DNA of 64,000 nucleotides from Manihot esculenta (lineage: Eukaryota > Streptophyta > Magnoliopsida > Malpighiales > Euphorbiaceae), in the NCBI RefSeq assembly GCF_001659605.2, contig NC_035163.2, forward strand, positions 29,600,158 to 29,664,157. Direction: 5' to 3'. The notes beneath the pieces were generated by a model that saw only the letters and a list, made by a program, of their open reading frames with translations, was not told the origin of the DNA and ran no database searches. Each line of letters opens with the position of its first letter. Position 1 is the stretch's first letter. Of this stretch, positions 22,935 through 36,885 are shown in pieces. The position numbers were made by a program, and so were the translations under genes.

Positions 22935-23293
22935 GTTAATTTTATCATTAAATATTTTATTATTTAATTTTTATAATTTTAAAAAATTTATTAATTAATT
23001 TTTCCTTATTAGAAATATTTTAAATTTTTTTATAATATTTAACGGTTAAAACTAACACAGAAATTAACTAGTATACTTTTCAGAACATCAAAATTATATC
23101 AAAACTGAAAAACAACACTAATAAATTTTTTTTATATTATAGATTTTAAATAGTAATTTTTTCTATTAAATATTATAAAAATATTAAAATACTATCGATA
23201 CTGAATAACTCATTAATAAATTTTTAAAAATCAACTAATAAATTTTTTAAAACTATATAAATTAAATAATAAAATATTTAATGGTTAAAACTA
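22935..23293. repeat. Inverted repeat, about 60-bp arms
   Basis: 22935-22996 and 23232-23293 are inverted copies. The right arm reads attaaataataaaatattt then aatggttaaaacta, and the left arm is its near-complement, with roughly 88% match by eye. The shared ACGGTTAAAACTAAC-type block recurs at 23041 between the arms, so several nested AT-rich copies are present. It is MITE-like or the remains of several insertions. Confidence 0.5.
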
Positions 23294-24361
23294 ATAAAAT
23301 AATTAAATGATAAATTTTTAAAAATATAAAAAATATTTTAATATATTTTTTAAAATTAGAAGTTAAAATTGTGAATTTTGTTATAATATAAAAATTGAAT
23401 AATAAAAATTTTAATTAATTAAAAATAATTTAACCAATCTTTCTTATTTTTAAAATATAAGGAATAAAGAGTTTTGAAATTTAAATTATTCATTCATTTA
23501 TTTTTATTATAAAAATACTTTATTGTTTACTGTACAACTCATCAATTATAATTTGATTTTTGTTGAACAAATAAAAGATTAGTCAACAGTTCAAAGCAAT
23601 TAGACCGTTGGGGTCTAAAGGTATTATAATGGGAGAAATTAAAGAAAAACTTTAACTTTATATAGATATGGAGAGAGATAGAAAGTTAAACTTTTTACTG
23701 AGGTGGTAAAAAAAAGGAGTTAATCAAGATTAATAGTGAAGATGACTCTTCATTTGCAAGCATGTCTGGTCGTTGTCCAATACAATTATAGATGCAGACA
23801 CAAATGTGGTCACTTTCTCCTGTGCCTCTAAACCCCACACCTCACCATATTATTTGCCCGTGGGGCCTTCAATTTTCTGGATTATTATTACTTTTTTATT
23901 GTTAGAAATACATTAAATTTCCTTTTTAAATATTTAATATTCTATATATTTCTAAATAAAACTATAACAATGATGATAAATAAGCCTTAGCCTTTCATTG
24001 TATGAGTGGTAATAAATTCATATTGTATTAATGCTCTAGCTATTTTCTTTTATTGCATTTGAAATTTACAAATCTGATTAATTTGAATTTGCGTTTAACA
24101 TGCTTATCAATAAAGTAAAATATTTTTTAAATTTCATATTTAAATTTTAAATTTTAAATTATTAATTAATAAAAAAAATCATATAATATAATAATCATAC
24201 TATGTATTGTAACCAATGAGATTACATGACAATAATCTTAATAGATTATGATACTCGGCCACACTTATAATAAATAAGACTCAGTCTGCAGAATGATCAA
24301 TACTCGAAACAATAAAAAGTATGTCTTTTGTGTTTGAATGAGTCTCCCATGATATAAGATA

Positions 24362-24499
24362 TTATACCGTAAATTTTATTATGTTATACTGTAAATTTTA
24401 TTATGTTTATAATAATGAGATATCTTATCCACTAATTTGTAGAAAATCTCTAACTAATCTATCTCTTTAGAGTAGAAAATCTCTAACTAATCTATCTTT
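24362..24499. repeat. Two adjacent short tandem duplications
   Basis: A 22-bp unit (ttatac[c/t]gtaaattttatt) occurs at 24362-24383 and 24384-24405. A 33-bp unit beginning tagaaaatctctaactaatc occurs at 24440-24472 and again from 24473. Confidence 0.85.
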
Positions 24500-27400
24500 T
24501 TATAATATAAAAGTAAAATATATACAAAATTTAAGGTATACATTTTGTCATACTCTTTTAAAATTTAAACAATTTATTCACACTTGATTTATAATTTACT
24601 AATTTGAGTGTCGGAATAACTGTTTTAAATACCAACTATCTCAATTGCTCTTTTTTATAAAATAACAGGTTATTATTAGGCACATCAAAAATTAATATCA
24701 TCCTATTTTATCTCTTGAAAATTTTAATTAGTTGATTTAAATTAACATGTAGGGTAACTTTTTTTAATATCCCAGTTGAAAATAACATTAAAAAAACTCA
24801 TCCATCAAGGAGTATCAAAATGAATTGAAACAAATTAAAAGCTATATAGAGAAAATGATTTAGGCTTGTCTAGGCAAAATGGGTTTCACAAATTAAAGTG
24901 AAGGTTCTTTTTCCACTCTTAGGTGCATTGGTTGGAAATCTCAACAACAAAATCCCAATATTCTTGGGCAAGCAAAGAGCTCACAAAGGTTTAAAATTAA
25001 TAGCAATGCCAGTATCTACTTTTTTTTACTAGCATTAGGTGCCTGGGTCCACTTAATTATAAATAAAAATAAAAATAAAAATAAAATTCATACTCGAATA
25101 AATTCAAACCCTCTATAATCGTATCATATATTTATACATTGTCGAGTATCATTTGCATCTCTAAATTCTTTTGATTAATATATGAAATGATTAAAAGGCA
25201 AAGATTAATTAAAAATTAGTATGAACAAAATCATGTCATCTGGATTAATTAGAGATGTCAGATTTGTAAATAATTCATTGGGTTATTTTCCTTTTTTTTT
25301 TTTTTTTGGTGTTACAACTTTAATGTAGCAATGCCATTGATTGCACTTTAGTGAACTTCTTTTGATGATGTCTATTGAAATTATTGAGTATCTTTAAATA
25401 AAAATAAATAAATAAATAAATGTAACTCATGATTATTATTTTATCTTTTTAAGAACTTTTTTTTTTGGGAACATGGTTTTGTTATTAGCTTTTGGAGACT
25501 CAAATGCTTTAAAATTACCATGTATTACTTTTGATGAGTTGAGGAAAAGTTTCTGACTTTAAGAATTTTTTTGTGTTGAGTGAAAGACTTTAAGGATTGT
25601 ATTAGGAGGTCCTACCTTCATAATTCTTCTTGGAATATGAGCATTTTAGTACCTTCAACCTCTAATCTTATCCTTTACCTCCTACTTTTAAGAATTTTAA
25701 TTAATTATATTTACTGTTATAAAAATTATATTAAAAAAATTTATCGATTAAATTATAAAAAAGAGGCCGGTAAAATAAATTAATGGTCATTTATCAACCA
25801 TTTCATAACTAATTTTTACTTTTTCTCATAATAATAAATGCAAGATAATGTTCTGATATTAGAAAAAAAATAGAATTTATAAGAGTATGAGTAAGTTTAG
25901 TCAGGGAGGATCACGTATCCCTCTACTCTATTCTATTTTTCTTTATTCTCAAATGACGCATAACCGCCATCCTATTACAGAGTCACTTGTCCTGTCACAG
26001 TCTCGTACATGCAGATGTATTTTTTTACTCATTCTTGTCAGGCGGCCATTTAATTTCTTTTCGGCGTGCATGCTAATAGAGTTGTGGTGTAGTCAGGCCT
26101 GCTCTCCTACCTCCCGTTATATTTCATAAGCCAGACTCTTCTCTAATGAATTTAGGCTTTGGATCAGTCCGACCTGCTTTGATTACGGATTGAACGACAC
26201 GCTAATAGAATGATTTGCTTAGAGAGCTTGCTTAGAGGGCTCTACTGGACTTTGAATCTGTTTTTTTCTCCAAGATCCAGCCTCAGCCTGAATGCCAGAA
26301 GTCCAGCGATCATCATAACATTATACTTATTAAAATTGAATATGATTATTTATTTATATTCTGATATATAACTCAAAAACCAATTGAACTAAAAGCACAT
26401 AAATGAATTAAACATGCCAATCTAGTTTTGTAGTTCTTTTGAGAAATTTTAGCTAAATGGTGATGTATTCTATAGCTTTATCTAAAGAGGGGAGGGGGGT
26501 GAATTTGTTAATCAATGCAAAAGCAAAATGATATTTAAGTAAAACTAGAGAAGTAAAGTAGAATTGATTTTTTTTTTAAAAAAAAAATTCCTTGCATAAA
26601 TATTACACGGAAGGAAAAAAAGAAAAGAGAAATACAAGCTTGCTTTGTTAAGGCATAAAGGAATTTACGAAAAAAGAGGGAGAGGCAAGAGTGGGGCATT
26701 GTAAGAGTAAAGTTGATAAATGTCATTTTCCATCCAAGTCCATTGAATTTCATTACAAATGAAGAAGAAGAAGAAGATGATGAGGTGGTGATGGAGTGGT
26801 CCTTCTTCAAAAATCCTTTAAATTGGGTATAGATGGGGAGAGAGGGGTCTATCAACTCTCATCCATGTGCACTGCAGTCCCCATAATCACTCTATTTTCC
26901 ATAGATTTTGCCCCCACTATCAAAGCTGCTACTTCCTATTTCTTCCTTTTGGAAAACCTAGTATCTCATCCTGGTGCCCGTTTTGGATGCATCACACTCA
27001 CTTCTGTGTGAAAAATTTATTGGTTAGTTTTTTTAAAAAATATATTAAAATATTTTTTAAATTTAAAAAATTATTAAATAGTTATTCTATTAATTTTAAT
27101 TGTTAAATATTTTACTGTAATTCTCTTAAATTAAAAATATTAAATAAAATAAAAAGTATCAACAGCATAACCACTGGAACCAAATAATAGAAAGAAAACG
27201 TCATTGCCTTAGCTTCTTCCAATTAATTTTGTTGGCCTACCAAACCCTTAATTTTCACAAATTAAAACCTAGTCAAAATCACCTTAACAATCTTACCTTA
27301 ATTTCAAATTTTGTGCCCTATCATCTCATGTCATATTCCAAGGATTGGGACCCACTCTATTATATCCAACTACTATATTTTTTTATTCATCTCTTCATCA

Positions 27401-29530
27401 TATGCTTTTGTTTATTTTCCTCATACATTTATATATATGAAATTAATTATTTTGATTATGAAATTAATTAATACTCAATTACTACAATTTTTATTTCAAT
27501 TGAGACATAATCCCAATAATCAATATTTATTTATTTATTTATTTATTCTTGAATATAACAAATCACATGGTTGGAGAGTGATGATTGATGAGGACAATCA
27601 AATGAAGAGGTTCACATGTTTTGTTCTAAAAAAAAAGCCAATTGATTCATGACTAATAATGTGCAAAATCCAAATTAAAGGCCTTAGATTCATCGCCAAT
27701 GGTAAGGAGCAGCTACATTGTGCAACTTCTTTTTTTTTTTTTTTTCTTGTTTAATAAAGATAACACCTATCTGGTTGTATCAATCACAGCAAAGTTGGTG
27801 TCTCAACAATTTCCATTATTTTTTTAAAAATTTTTTTCCTTAAACAAATAAATAATATTTTTTTTATATATTAATGGGAGATGATGAGTGATGGGGACAT
27901 AAAGGTGTATGATAAGGAAGCTAAATGTGAAATGATGGGCATGTCCTTGTCCCTTGAACACCAAAAACCCACTTGTGTTTGTGAGCATTGTGGTTGTGGT
28001 TGGATTCATATTTTGGTTTTCATTATTTTTAATGGGAAAAATCCAAACTAGGCATCAATCTTATATTGTTCTCTCCATTTGTTTCTTATCAATGAGGTTT
28101 AGGTAATTGTTTAAAAAATAAATAAATAAATATTACAAAGTCCCAGAATTTTTTCTAAAAAATATCAATTTAATTGCATAGCTGAACTGTTGGATGAATA
28201 ATTCATGATACCCTATTTAATGGGTGGGTTGAAGGAGTCTAAATTGATAAGATATATGTTGGGCCACCTGTTGGGGCCTATGGGGTTAGACCCCTATGAC
28301 CTATCCACAATATCATGACCTCACATATCTTTCCCCTCAAAATTTGTGGCTTCAAGCGAGTAATACATATGAACTAATAATAATCTGAAATATTTGTATT
28401 TTAATATTAATACGAAAAAATTATTAATTATATACTATGTTTTTAAAATTTATTAATAAAATTCATATGAAATAGTGCATCAGCTTTAACCTGAATTTTA
28501 AACTTTTTAACATTTTATTTTTATTAATTCTCACACCAAACCGAATTTAAATATTTTACAATGTGAAACTTGAATATTTTTTAAAAAAAAAAACTGACAG
28601 ATTTTTTTTTACTGACAGATATTTATATACATAGAAATGGTAATAGATATTTCTTTTACATAAAAGGGACAGAATAGCCGAATTAATAACAAAAAATTTT
28701 ATAATTGGTTTTGTTGTAAGAAGTGTCAATTTTATTTTTTTGATTGTTTAATATAAACAAATAAAATGGAAAATTAGGCCAAAATTTTTCTATTAAAAAA
28801 AAATCCCCACCAACACCAAATGAAGAATATGACTAAAGATGGGAAATGAATGTCAAGTAAAATCAGTGGGCACCAAATAAAATGCTGAATGGTTACACTG
28901 CATTGGTATTATTCTTACAGGTGAAAGGAGGCGTTGCCCAGTCTTTGTTGTCATGTATAGGCCCTTATTAACCTTTTCTAATTTGGATTCACAGCGCAGC
29001 ATCAAAACTGGGTCCCATTGAATTATGTATTGTCATGTATGATGATTTGAATCCACAATTGCCTTGGAAAAAAAAAATTCCACAATTAGGTTATTTTAAC
29101 ATTGTTTTTTGAAATGCTTTTGTAATATATATTAATTAAAATGTTTAAAAATATTAATTTATACTCATTGAAATTAAATTGCATTTCCAAACAGTTTTCG
29201 CAACTCTGGACAAAACTCATAAAGCTGATGCGTCTTTGTTGTTACAGAGATAGAGCAGTCAATTGTTTTAGGTTTTAGTTGAAACTTCACAATCGTAAAT
29301 ACGTGATTGATTCTTGCTTCTTTTTTTTTTCTGATAAATATGTACTGCTGAGAAGGATTAAAGTTTTCAACTTTCATGTTGCAATCAGTGGAAATCTGAA
29401 TTAATTTTGCTCTACTTATTGTTTTTTAATACTTTCATGAAGTAAGATCCGATACAATTCAAACCCAAATTTTCTTATTTTCGTGAAATTAAATTAATCA
29501 AGATATAGATCTCAAATCCTGTTATTAGAT
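24500..29530. other. AT-rich gene desert, part 2
   Basis: No gene supported. There is a GC-richer patch at about 25880-26330, discussed separately, a (GAA)n run near 26762-26779, several poly-T or poly-A tracts (25290, 27730) and an AT-rich block at 27020-27130 resembling the inverted-repeat family near 23 kb. The last part before 30090 must include the 3' UTR of the pyruvate kinase gene. Confidence 0.5.
25880..26330. other. GC-richer patch, possible retroelement fragment
   Basis: Base composition shifts sharply from the flanks, with many CC and GG words (accgccatcctattacagag, gcctgctctcctacctccc). Such text often comes from LTR retroelements, but no primer-binding site, TG...CA border or protein was found. 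The 80-codon frame at 25887-26129 shows no family I know. Confidence 0.25.
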
Positions 29531-30089
29531 TCAGTAGAAGTAGCAAGCTGCGACAATTTCTGAAAAGCCTTTAACCCTTCACACATAATTTTTCAGTGGC
29601 GAGAAACCAGCCTTGAGAGGAGAAGGGCTCTCCTTGATTGTGAAATAATGAGTAATTAATTCCTTGGTAATCACAGTATTGGATATTAGTGATAAGCATT
29701 TGAATAGATGAATATAGACAAGAGACATGGAATAACATAATAGCTTAAAGAATCTGCCAACAGTGTGTGTAGATTATGCTTGGTCTAAGCATTTGTGGAC
29801 TGGAAACACAGCCTAGTTGCTAAACAACAAAATGCTACATGGGTACATTGTTTCTAATTACAGCTCTATCTTCATTGGTACATTTTGAAATATATAACTC
29901 TCACTCTAAACAAAATAAAGTCGCTGGTTAAAATTGTGATCACCAGCCAAAAAATCAGTTGCTCAAGTGGACACCAATCCAAGTATCAAGAGTATTCCAG
30001 CAGTAACCAAATTGTAGAACCGGTAGCCAAGGACATAGCAAATAATAGATAACATAGTCTAACAGGCGATAGCAATTTAAAATAAAATC

Positions 30090-33000
30090 TTAAGGAACAT
30101 TCATGACTTGGATGGACTGTAGCATGTCTGAAACAGCTATAACAAGGTCGCCTGATTTGATCATTCCTCTAGCCTTGAGCAAGGAGAAGGTTTTATTAAG
30201 GTTGCTTTCCATGTCATCTGAAAAGCTCAGGCGGAAAGGTATCAGGCCCCACTGTAGGTTCAGGCGTCTCCTTACAGACGCTGTGGTTGTGAAAGCAAAG
30301 ATTGGACAGTCTGGCCGGCATCGAGACAAGAGAGATGCCATGTGACCATTCTTTGTATAGACAAAAAGAGCATCCACCGCCAAATTGTTAGCTGCAAAAT
30401 CACACATATCATGATGCATCATGACCATCATCTAAGGAACATAACTACACACTGATGCACATAAAAATAGTGCCTTGACGGCTTGACCTTTTAGGTTTAG
30501 GAGTATTCCTATCATTGAACTAGCCAATAGATAAATAGGAGGTGCTAGATAAAAGAACCAAAACTTGAAACCCACTTAGCAGGATATAGAAATTTCTCAG
30601 TGACTAGTGTAGAAAGTGTCCCAAGTTTTTAATGCAATATACACCAAGTAAACAGCCTGATTCAGTTCAAGAAATTCTCTCCAAACCAAACCTTGTATAA
30701 ACTTATATTCTGGAAATATATCATTTAATCACAAAAGAATTCACTAGATCCATCAACTGATATATAGACTTGAACCAAAGAATGCTTACCCATCTTGGCA
30801 GCAGAGTTGCAGATCTCTTCAGAGATAAAGTCGGAAAATGTGGATCCTACAGCTGGAAGTTCCATAGCTTCATGGCGTTTCTCTTCTCTCCACCACTTCT
30901 CAATTCTTACGCTGACACTTCTAAGAACAGCCAATGCCTTCTCTGGGAACTGGCCCATGGCTGACTCACCAGAGAGCATCAAAGCATCAGCCCGCTGCCT
31001 AACTGCTTCAGAAACATCAGCTACTTCTGCTCTGGTGGGTGTAGGGTATTCAATCATGGATTCAAGTAATTGTGAGGCCACAATGACTGGCTTATTTAGC
31101 TGCCTGCAGAGCTGAACAATTTTTTGCTGCGCTGATGGGACTTGTTCCAACGGTATCTGTGCACCGAGATCTCCTCTTGCTACCATAGCTCCATCTGATG
31201 CTTGAATGATCTCCTCCAAGTTCTTCAATGAGTCAATGCTCTCTATCTTTGCAATAAGAGCTATGTCACTGCATCAGAATATAAAAAGTCCAAAAAGATT
31301 GTAACAGGTGCTAACCGTTTTTAGAATGAAAGCAATTATAGTTAAAACACATACAATATATGCTAACTGGCAGTTAAAAACACACACAACACATTCAGTT
31401 AAAAACATTTTTAAGTTATATTGTAACTGTCAACAGTAAAGACTGATTGGTTTTATATAAAAATTGTAATGACTTGCAAGCAAGACAACAAAGAAATCAG
31501 AACAACTCAGGCCATCACATAATGAACAGTACATGAGATTGATAAAAAAGCTCAGATAATTTAACTTGTAAAGATATGCTAACTGGCAGTGAAGTATCCA
31601 GTCAAATTCAAAACAAGGGTCTGGTTATTAATAAGATTCAAACACAAATACACAATACTGGAAATTTTAATATGAAGTGTTAAATGTGCTTACGTATCAC
31701 GAGTCCGTGCAGCAATGTAGCTTTTGAGATGATTAATCACTTCAGCAGACTTGACAAAGGATATTGCAATAAAATCAACACCTTCTGCAATACCAAAATC
31801 AATGTCTAACCAATCCTGTAATGAAAAAGAACGAGCAAGAGAATATATGAAATGTTTCCAATAAAAAAAAACAGATTCTAGAAAAATTTAATGCAGCACA
31901 GACAACTGATATGGCATGCACAACATTGGAAGTTCATGCAAATAATATTATAATAATACGCATGCCTGTATACATTTGCACATACAACACAAACAACTTG
32001 TTTAGCCATGTACACTCATCCACTCACACTGATAGGAGGCAACAATTACTTGCAAAGTTTAATCAACCACAGTCAAGTCTGAAACTGACTTTCAGCCCAT
32101 GTTGAATTAAAATCAAGAAGCCAACACATAAGTTCTACTTGAAGTACAATACTACAGTTAATATAGTTTACTAATTTTTTTTTATAATTATAAATGGCAT
32201 TGAGATCAATTATCACCTGAAATTAAAATGATAATTTAGAGAAGGTTACCCACTAAAGAAATGATGCACACAAATGGACCATCTCATGGTGGTACATAGC
32301 ATAAAGGGGAAATTTCTAATGGAAACTTCATCAAAGTGAAGTTTCTTACAATGAGAAGGATGATGAAAGCTATTTATAAATCCCAGAATGTAATGGAAAT
32401 GATGTTTCTCTTTACAAGACTTCCCATCCAAAACAATGTTACTTGATTTGTGGTTTACTGTGACATGTGGTACAGGTACAAGATATGACTATTTTTATAA
32501 GCAATACGAGAGGTAGACTTGGTTAGTATGATATATGGGGTCACACTACACTATACATATCGCACCATTTGTCTTGAATTATATGGATGAAAATCATGTA
32601 ATTTAAAGTAAAATTCTTTTAACATTAAATGTGTATATAAAATTCATGTAATTTAGCTTAGAATCATAAAGTTAAATTGAATTATTAGGCTTATGTTATG
32701 ACTTAAGGCTAAGGAATAAAGAAGTAGTGGATTAGACCATCAATAGCATATTATTCTCTTCAGTCAGTTGTAACTGCAGAAAGTAGTTATGGGACCCAAA
32801 ACAGTGTAAATAAAAACTTACTTGTAAAGAGATATATATTCAAGATAATCTATTTTTCTCTAGTTTTGCTTTGTCCTCTTCCCCAATTCTCTTTATTACT
32901 TTTCCTCTTTCTATTTCTTTTCTCAACCCAATCTACTTATATCTCTCTCCCCCTATTTCACTGTTTCAAAGGGAATTACAGGTCTGATATGTAACAGCTT

Positions 33001-35129
33001 ACTTATCTATTCTATTTCTTCTCCATCACTTGAATCACCTTCAACATTTTAAAATTCTTCATTTGATCTTTCAACTGCTCTTTTCACTTTCCAAAAGCCA
33101 CGGTTGCTTTTCTTTTATTTTTTTTTTTTTTGCTAATTCTCAAAACAATAGAAGAGAGGAAAACAAATTTGGCAGAGTTAGAGAAGGGTGTTAGTTTAAA
33201 TTTAAATTTGACTTCACTTTTAATATTAATAAACTATCAAAATTTTGCGTCATAATCACTAATTAATCTCAAGCATATAGTGGGAAACCTCTATTAAGCC
33301 TTTTCTAGTTATTGAATATACATGAATAACCACTATTTGGATAATATAATTCACGGTCAGAAAGAGATATTACTTCTAAAAAATAGGCAGGGAAAAGAAG
33401 GGACAGGGAAGGGTAGGAGAAGATTCACCAACCTTAGAGGATATTGTGGGAAGCATGGCATTACGTTCTCGCACTAGACTCCCATCCCTCCAGAAAGTCA
33501 AATTAGCCCGTGGCAGTAACAGTCCAGGATCAGTACATCGACACTTGACATCTGGACCAATTTTCTCAATCACCTCAAACCGTACCATCCCACCATCCAC
33601 AAGGAGTTCGTCCCCAACTTTCACATCTGTATCACATGAATTACTGTCTCAAGATTATTTGAGAATTAACATGTGCATCAGCAAAAAGAGAACAGAACAG
33701 TAAAAGATGTCACTTCTCATAAAGATAACTTCAAGCAAAGGATTATGTGATGAAAATACCCTCAGCAAAACCATCATAGTTCACATTGATTGTGCGTTCT
33801 GGACGAGGTGAGTCAAAGGCTCTAACACTGAAAGTCCAGATTTCACCATCCTGCGCATTCAGAGAAACATAATACAATTAAGTTCCAAAATTGTAAAAAA
33901 AACCTGCCTAAATTAAATAAGATTTTTGTTGCAAGAACATTTTAAAAAATGATTCATCATGATGCTAGATTTTGACAGCAGAACCAGATGATTCATTGGG
34001 ACATAATTCTATCAGCAAGGTAACGCCATCTGTGGAAGTGGAAACTAATGATAGTAATGATAATAATGCCAAATCTATTTCATTATAAAAGTAGTTCTTC
34101 TTTGCTCAATGCCAATTCAGATAAAAACATAGTAACAATGTATTTGATCAATAATGACAAGGTATCACGTTAAATCAAGTCTTCATTCAAACGCAGGTGT
34201 TGGCAAAACAAGCCTTTCTATACAATGCATGTATAGATGCTAACGAATGTGGGGAAAAAGGATACAATCTCAGTCAATAACAGTTGATACTAAATGAAAT
34301 CCACCGGAGTGAATCAAGTAGCAATTAACAAAATTCCTAACTGAGAAACTAATCGCAGGCCTTCATCTTAATCTTTATATTCATAGCTTCCTACGAATGT
34401 GAAATCAACTATATAACAAAAGATAACGAGAACAAAAACAATAGCAATAATTTGGAAATCAATACGGTAATCTAATAACTCGTACAAAAGATCTCCAATG
34501 GAATTACGTGCGCCACTAGACACGAAAATATCTTTGAGTCTAAAACTCACCTCAGCTTTGGCAGAAGAAGCTCCACCAAGATCGCCCATGTGAATCTCAC
34601 TTCCTTCAGTATCCATCATAATGGCCACAGCAAAGCCCTTCTCCTCATTCAGTTTCCTAACTCGCTCAATGACGCTCTTGTGCCACTCGCGAGTTCCATG
34701 ACACATATTAATCCTAGCCACGTTCATGCCTCCGACCGCCAGCGCCTCCAGCTGCTCAAAGCCGCATGTGGCCGGACCGATCGTACAAACAATCTTCGTC
34801 CTCCTCGTGCTCCTAAATCCATTCTCCTTCAATTCCGCCTCCGTCACCGCATCCACCTCAATCGAACAAACATCAGCCACGGATAATGAACTATACTCCG
34901 TCGCCACCACGCCGCCGCCTGTACCATTACTGGAAACCAATACTTGAGACGACGGCGCAGAGTTGGGATCTGATGCAGCAGATGTCCTGACGGAGATAGA
35001 TTTAGGAGCTGAAGTAACCGGGAACCAGCAATTGGAAGCAGGAAGATTAGATTTAGGGAAAGGATGCTTAGTGAAAGTGAGGTTTGGGGAGCGATTTGTT
35101 TGAGTGAATAAATGGAGAGACTGTGACAT
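30090..35129 (-). CDS. PKP-ALPHA: Plastidial pyruvate kinase alpha subunit
   Basis: Six exons on the - strand, 35129-34551, 33850-33760, 33626-33433, 31815-31694, 31268-30790 and 30391-30090, with GT-AG borders, give 588 aa (Arabidopsis PKP1: about 596). The start MSQSLH is chosen because it matches that family's usual start; an in-frame ATG lies six codons upstream. Residues 1 to about 65 are a Ser/Pro-rich plastid transit peptide. Pyruvate kinase motifs follow: [81 protein letters not shown]. The usual DTKGPEIR is replaced by DTEGSEIH, as is typical of alpha subunits, which work with catalytic beta subunits. The enzyme converts phosphoenolpyruvate and ADP to pyruvate and ATP in plastids, feeding fatty-acid synthesis. 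Confidence 0.96.
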
Positions 35130-35344
35130 GGTTGCCGAGAAATGCAAGGAACAGTGGAGACGTCGCTGGGAAAGAAAGAGGAAGACAATGTTTGGGGAGT
35201 TGAAATGCGAAATATAGTAATGGGTGGAGATTTGATTTTAGAGAGAGGGGCGGATATAACAAGAAACGAGGTTTGAGTGAGCTTTGTAGAAGTCGCCGAG
35301 CAGCCAGCGAAAATCGCATTGTGGGATGACAAAACCAAACCCAT

Positions 35345-36044
35345 CTTTAAGAATTGGAAAAAGTGAAACTGGTGCTAAACGGGTCAAAATAAACTTCTGT
35401 TTTTTTAACCACAGGCTTTAAGGTAAACTACTACAATTTAGCTAAAATGATGTATGGGAACATTTTAGGTGTTATTGAAACTAGCTTTATGATATAAAAA
35501 TTAAATAATAATTTTTTTAAAAAATGAATGAGGTGTCTGGTTGTATATATAAACATTGTGAAATTTCAAACGTACTTAATGAAAGTCAACCTAAAATTTT
35601 TCCATATTTTAATTTGAGATAAAAAAAAATTCTATGTTATCATTGTAATGAGGTTAATTAAAATTTAGTTTATAGTTTAGTAAAATCAATAGTTTAATCT
35701 TGTAGTTAATATTTATATATCAATTCATAAAAACATATAAAGGATTTATTTATAAATAAGTATAATATTTATGAATTAATTTATAAAAATTTATTGAATA
35801 ACAATCCTAATATTTTAGAATTTAATTTATAAAAAAGACATGATTTATTTGTGAGCAATTATAATATTTATAGATTAATTTTATAATTATAAAGACACTT
35901 ATTTGTAGAGAAATATAGGAATTTATTTATATATAATTAAAATTATTTATATTTTTTTAAAATAAAACTACTTATTGTATTAATAAAATTTTATCAAATA
36001 AAAATATAATATATATTATCCCAAATAAAAAGGGATTATACTAG
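35345..36044. other. Upstream flank of pyruvate kinase, AT-rich
   Basis: Short promoter side, then AT-rich low-complexity DNA. No TATA box could be singled out and no gene was seen. Confidence 0.5.
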
Positions 36045-36885
36045 ATAAATTCTCTAACCTTCTAACATTATGATGAATCCATCTAACAGAAATATCAGTT
36101 CTAGAGTCTAACAAAAATTTATAATTATTCAAAATCAAATCTCTGCATAAAATAATTTGGCAAAAATGTTCCTCAAGGTCTAAACTCCTTTATAAGATAA
36201 TTTAGCAAAGATAATTTTATTTCTTTCTTATCTCTCTAGCATAAATTATTAAAATCTCCCAAATAAAGTTACGGAAAAGAGCTTGTACGATATAAAATTC
36301 GAATAAGATTTCAAGACTGACGTCGTCATTGTAATTCCGGAAACCCATAATAATTATTAAATCTCTATTGAACATTACCTTCCGAAATAACCGAATCAAT
36401 AAAAATTGAAGAAAAGACAACCATAGAAACAGACTCATGACTTTTCCACATTAGCGAAAAACCTCCTCCCAATCCTTATGAAACAACCATCAAAATGTAA
36501 AAAATTACGAAAAAATTTCATACGAGAATTAAGAGTTTTTATTTCCATAAAAAATAAAATGTCTGACTTGTAACTAGGAACCGAATTTTTTAATGCAATA
36601 ACTGTCCGAGGATTGCCGCAATAAATCTGTCAAAGAGGTTTGCATATTCTAAAAATTGATTGGATTGTACGTGAGAAATATTTCCACCATACAGAAATTA
36701 TAAGTGACTATCGGAATATCTCTGGAGTTCTTAACAGGGACAACAACATTTTTTTTTTATCGACAGTCAATTGACGCAGATCGTTTTCCATAGAAAGGGG
36801 AATGAAGAAGTTAGATTTAAGGAGAGAAATGCGAGAGTATTGAATCATAAAAGTATTACAGAATGAAATTTGCGTCGAAAAAAAA
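36045..36885 (-). mobile_element. Internally deleted LINE-derived element, copy B
   Basis: The same family as 7428-8330, in the opposite orientation. On the - strand it opens with ttcgacgcaaattt and an ORF1-like start (MENDLRQL-like text near 36790). It passes within about 200 bp into a degraded endonuclease domain whose frames give YGFPELQ, LEILFEFYIVQALF and a GDFNNLC site near 36240. A conceptual 73-aa piece lies at 36438-36217. It has stops and no reverse transcriptase. It lacks the 80-bp duplication of copy A, but agrees with it across the junction between the ORF1 and endonuclease parts. Confidence 0.65.

Noticed and set aside
25887..26129. 80-aa frame in the GC-richer patch
   Set aside because: No homology recognised and no splice partners; the patch may be retroelement debris, but I could not show it.
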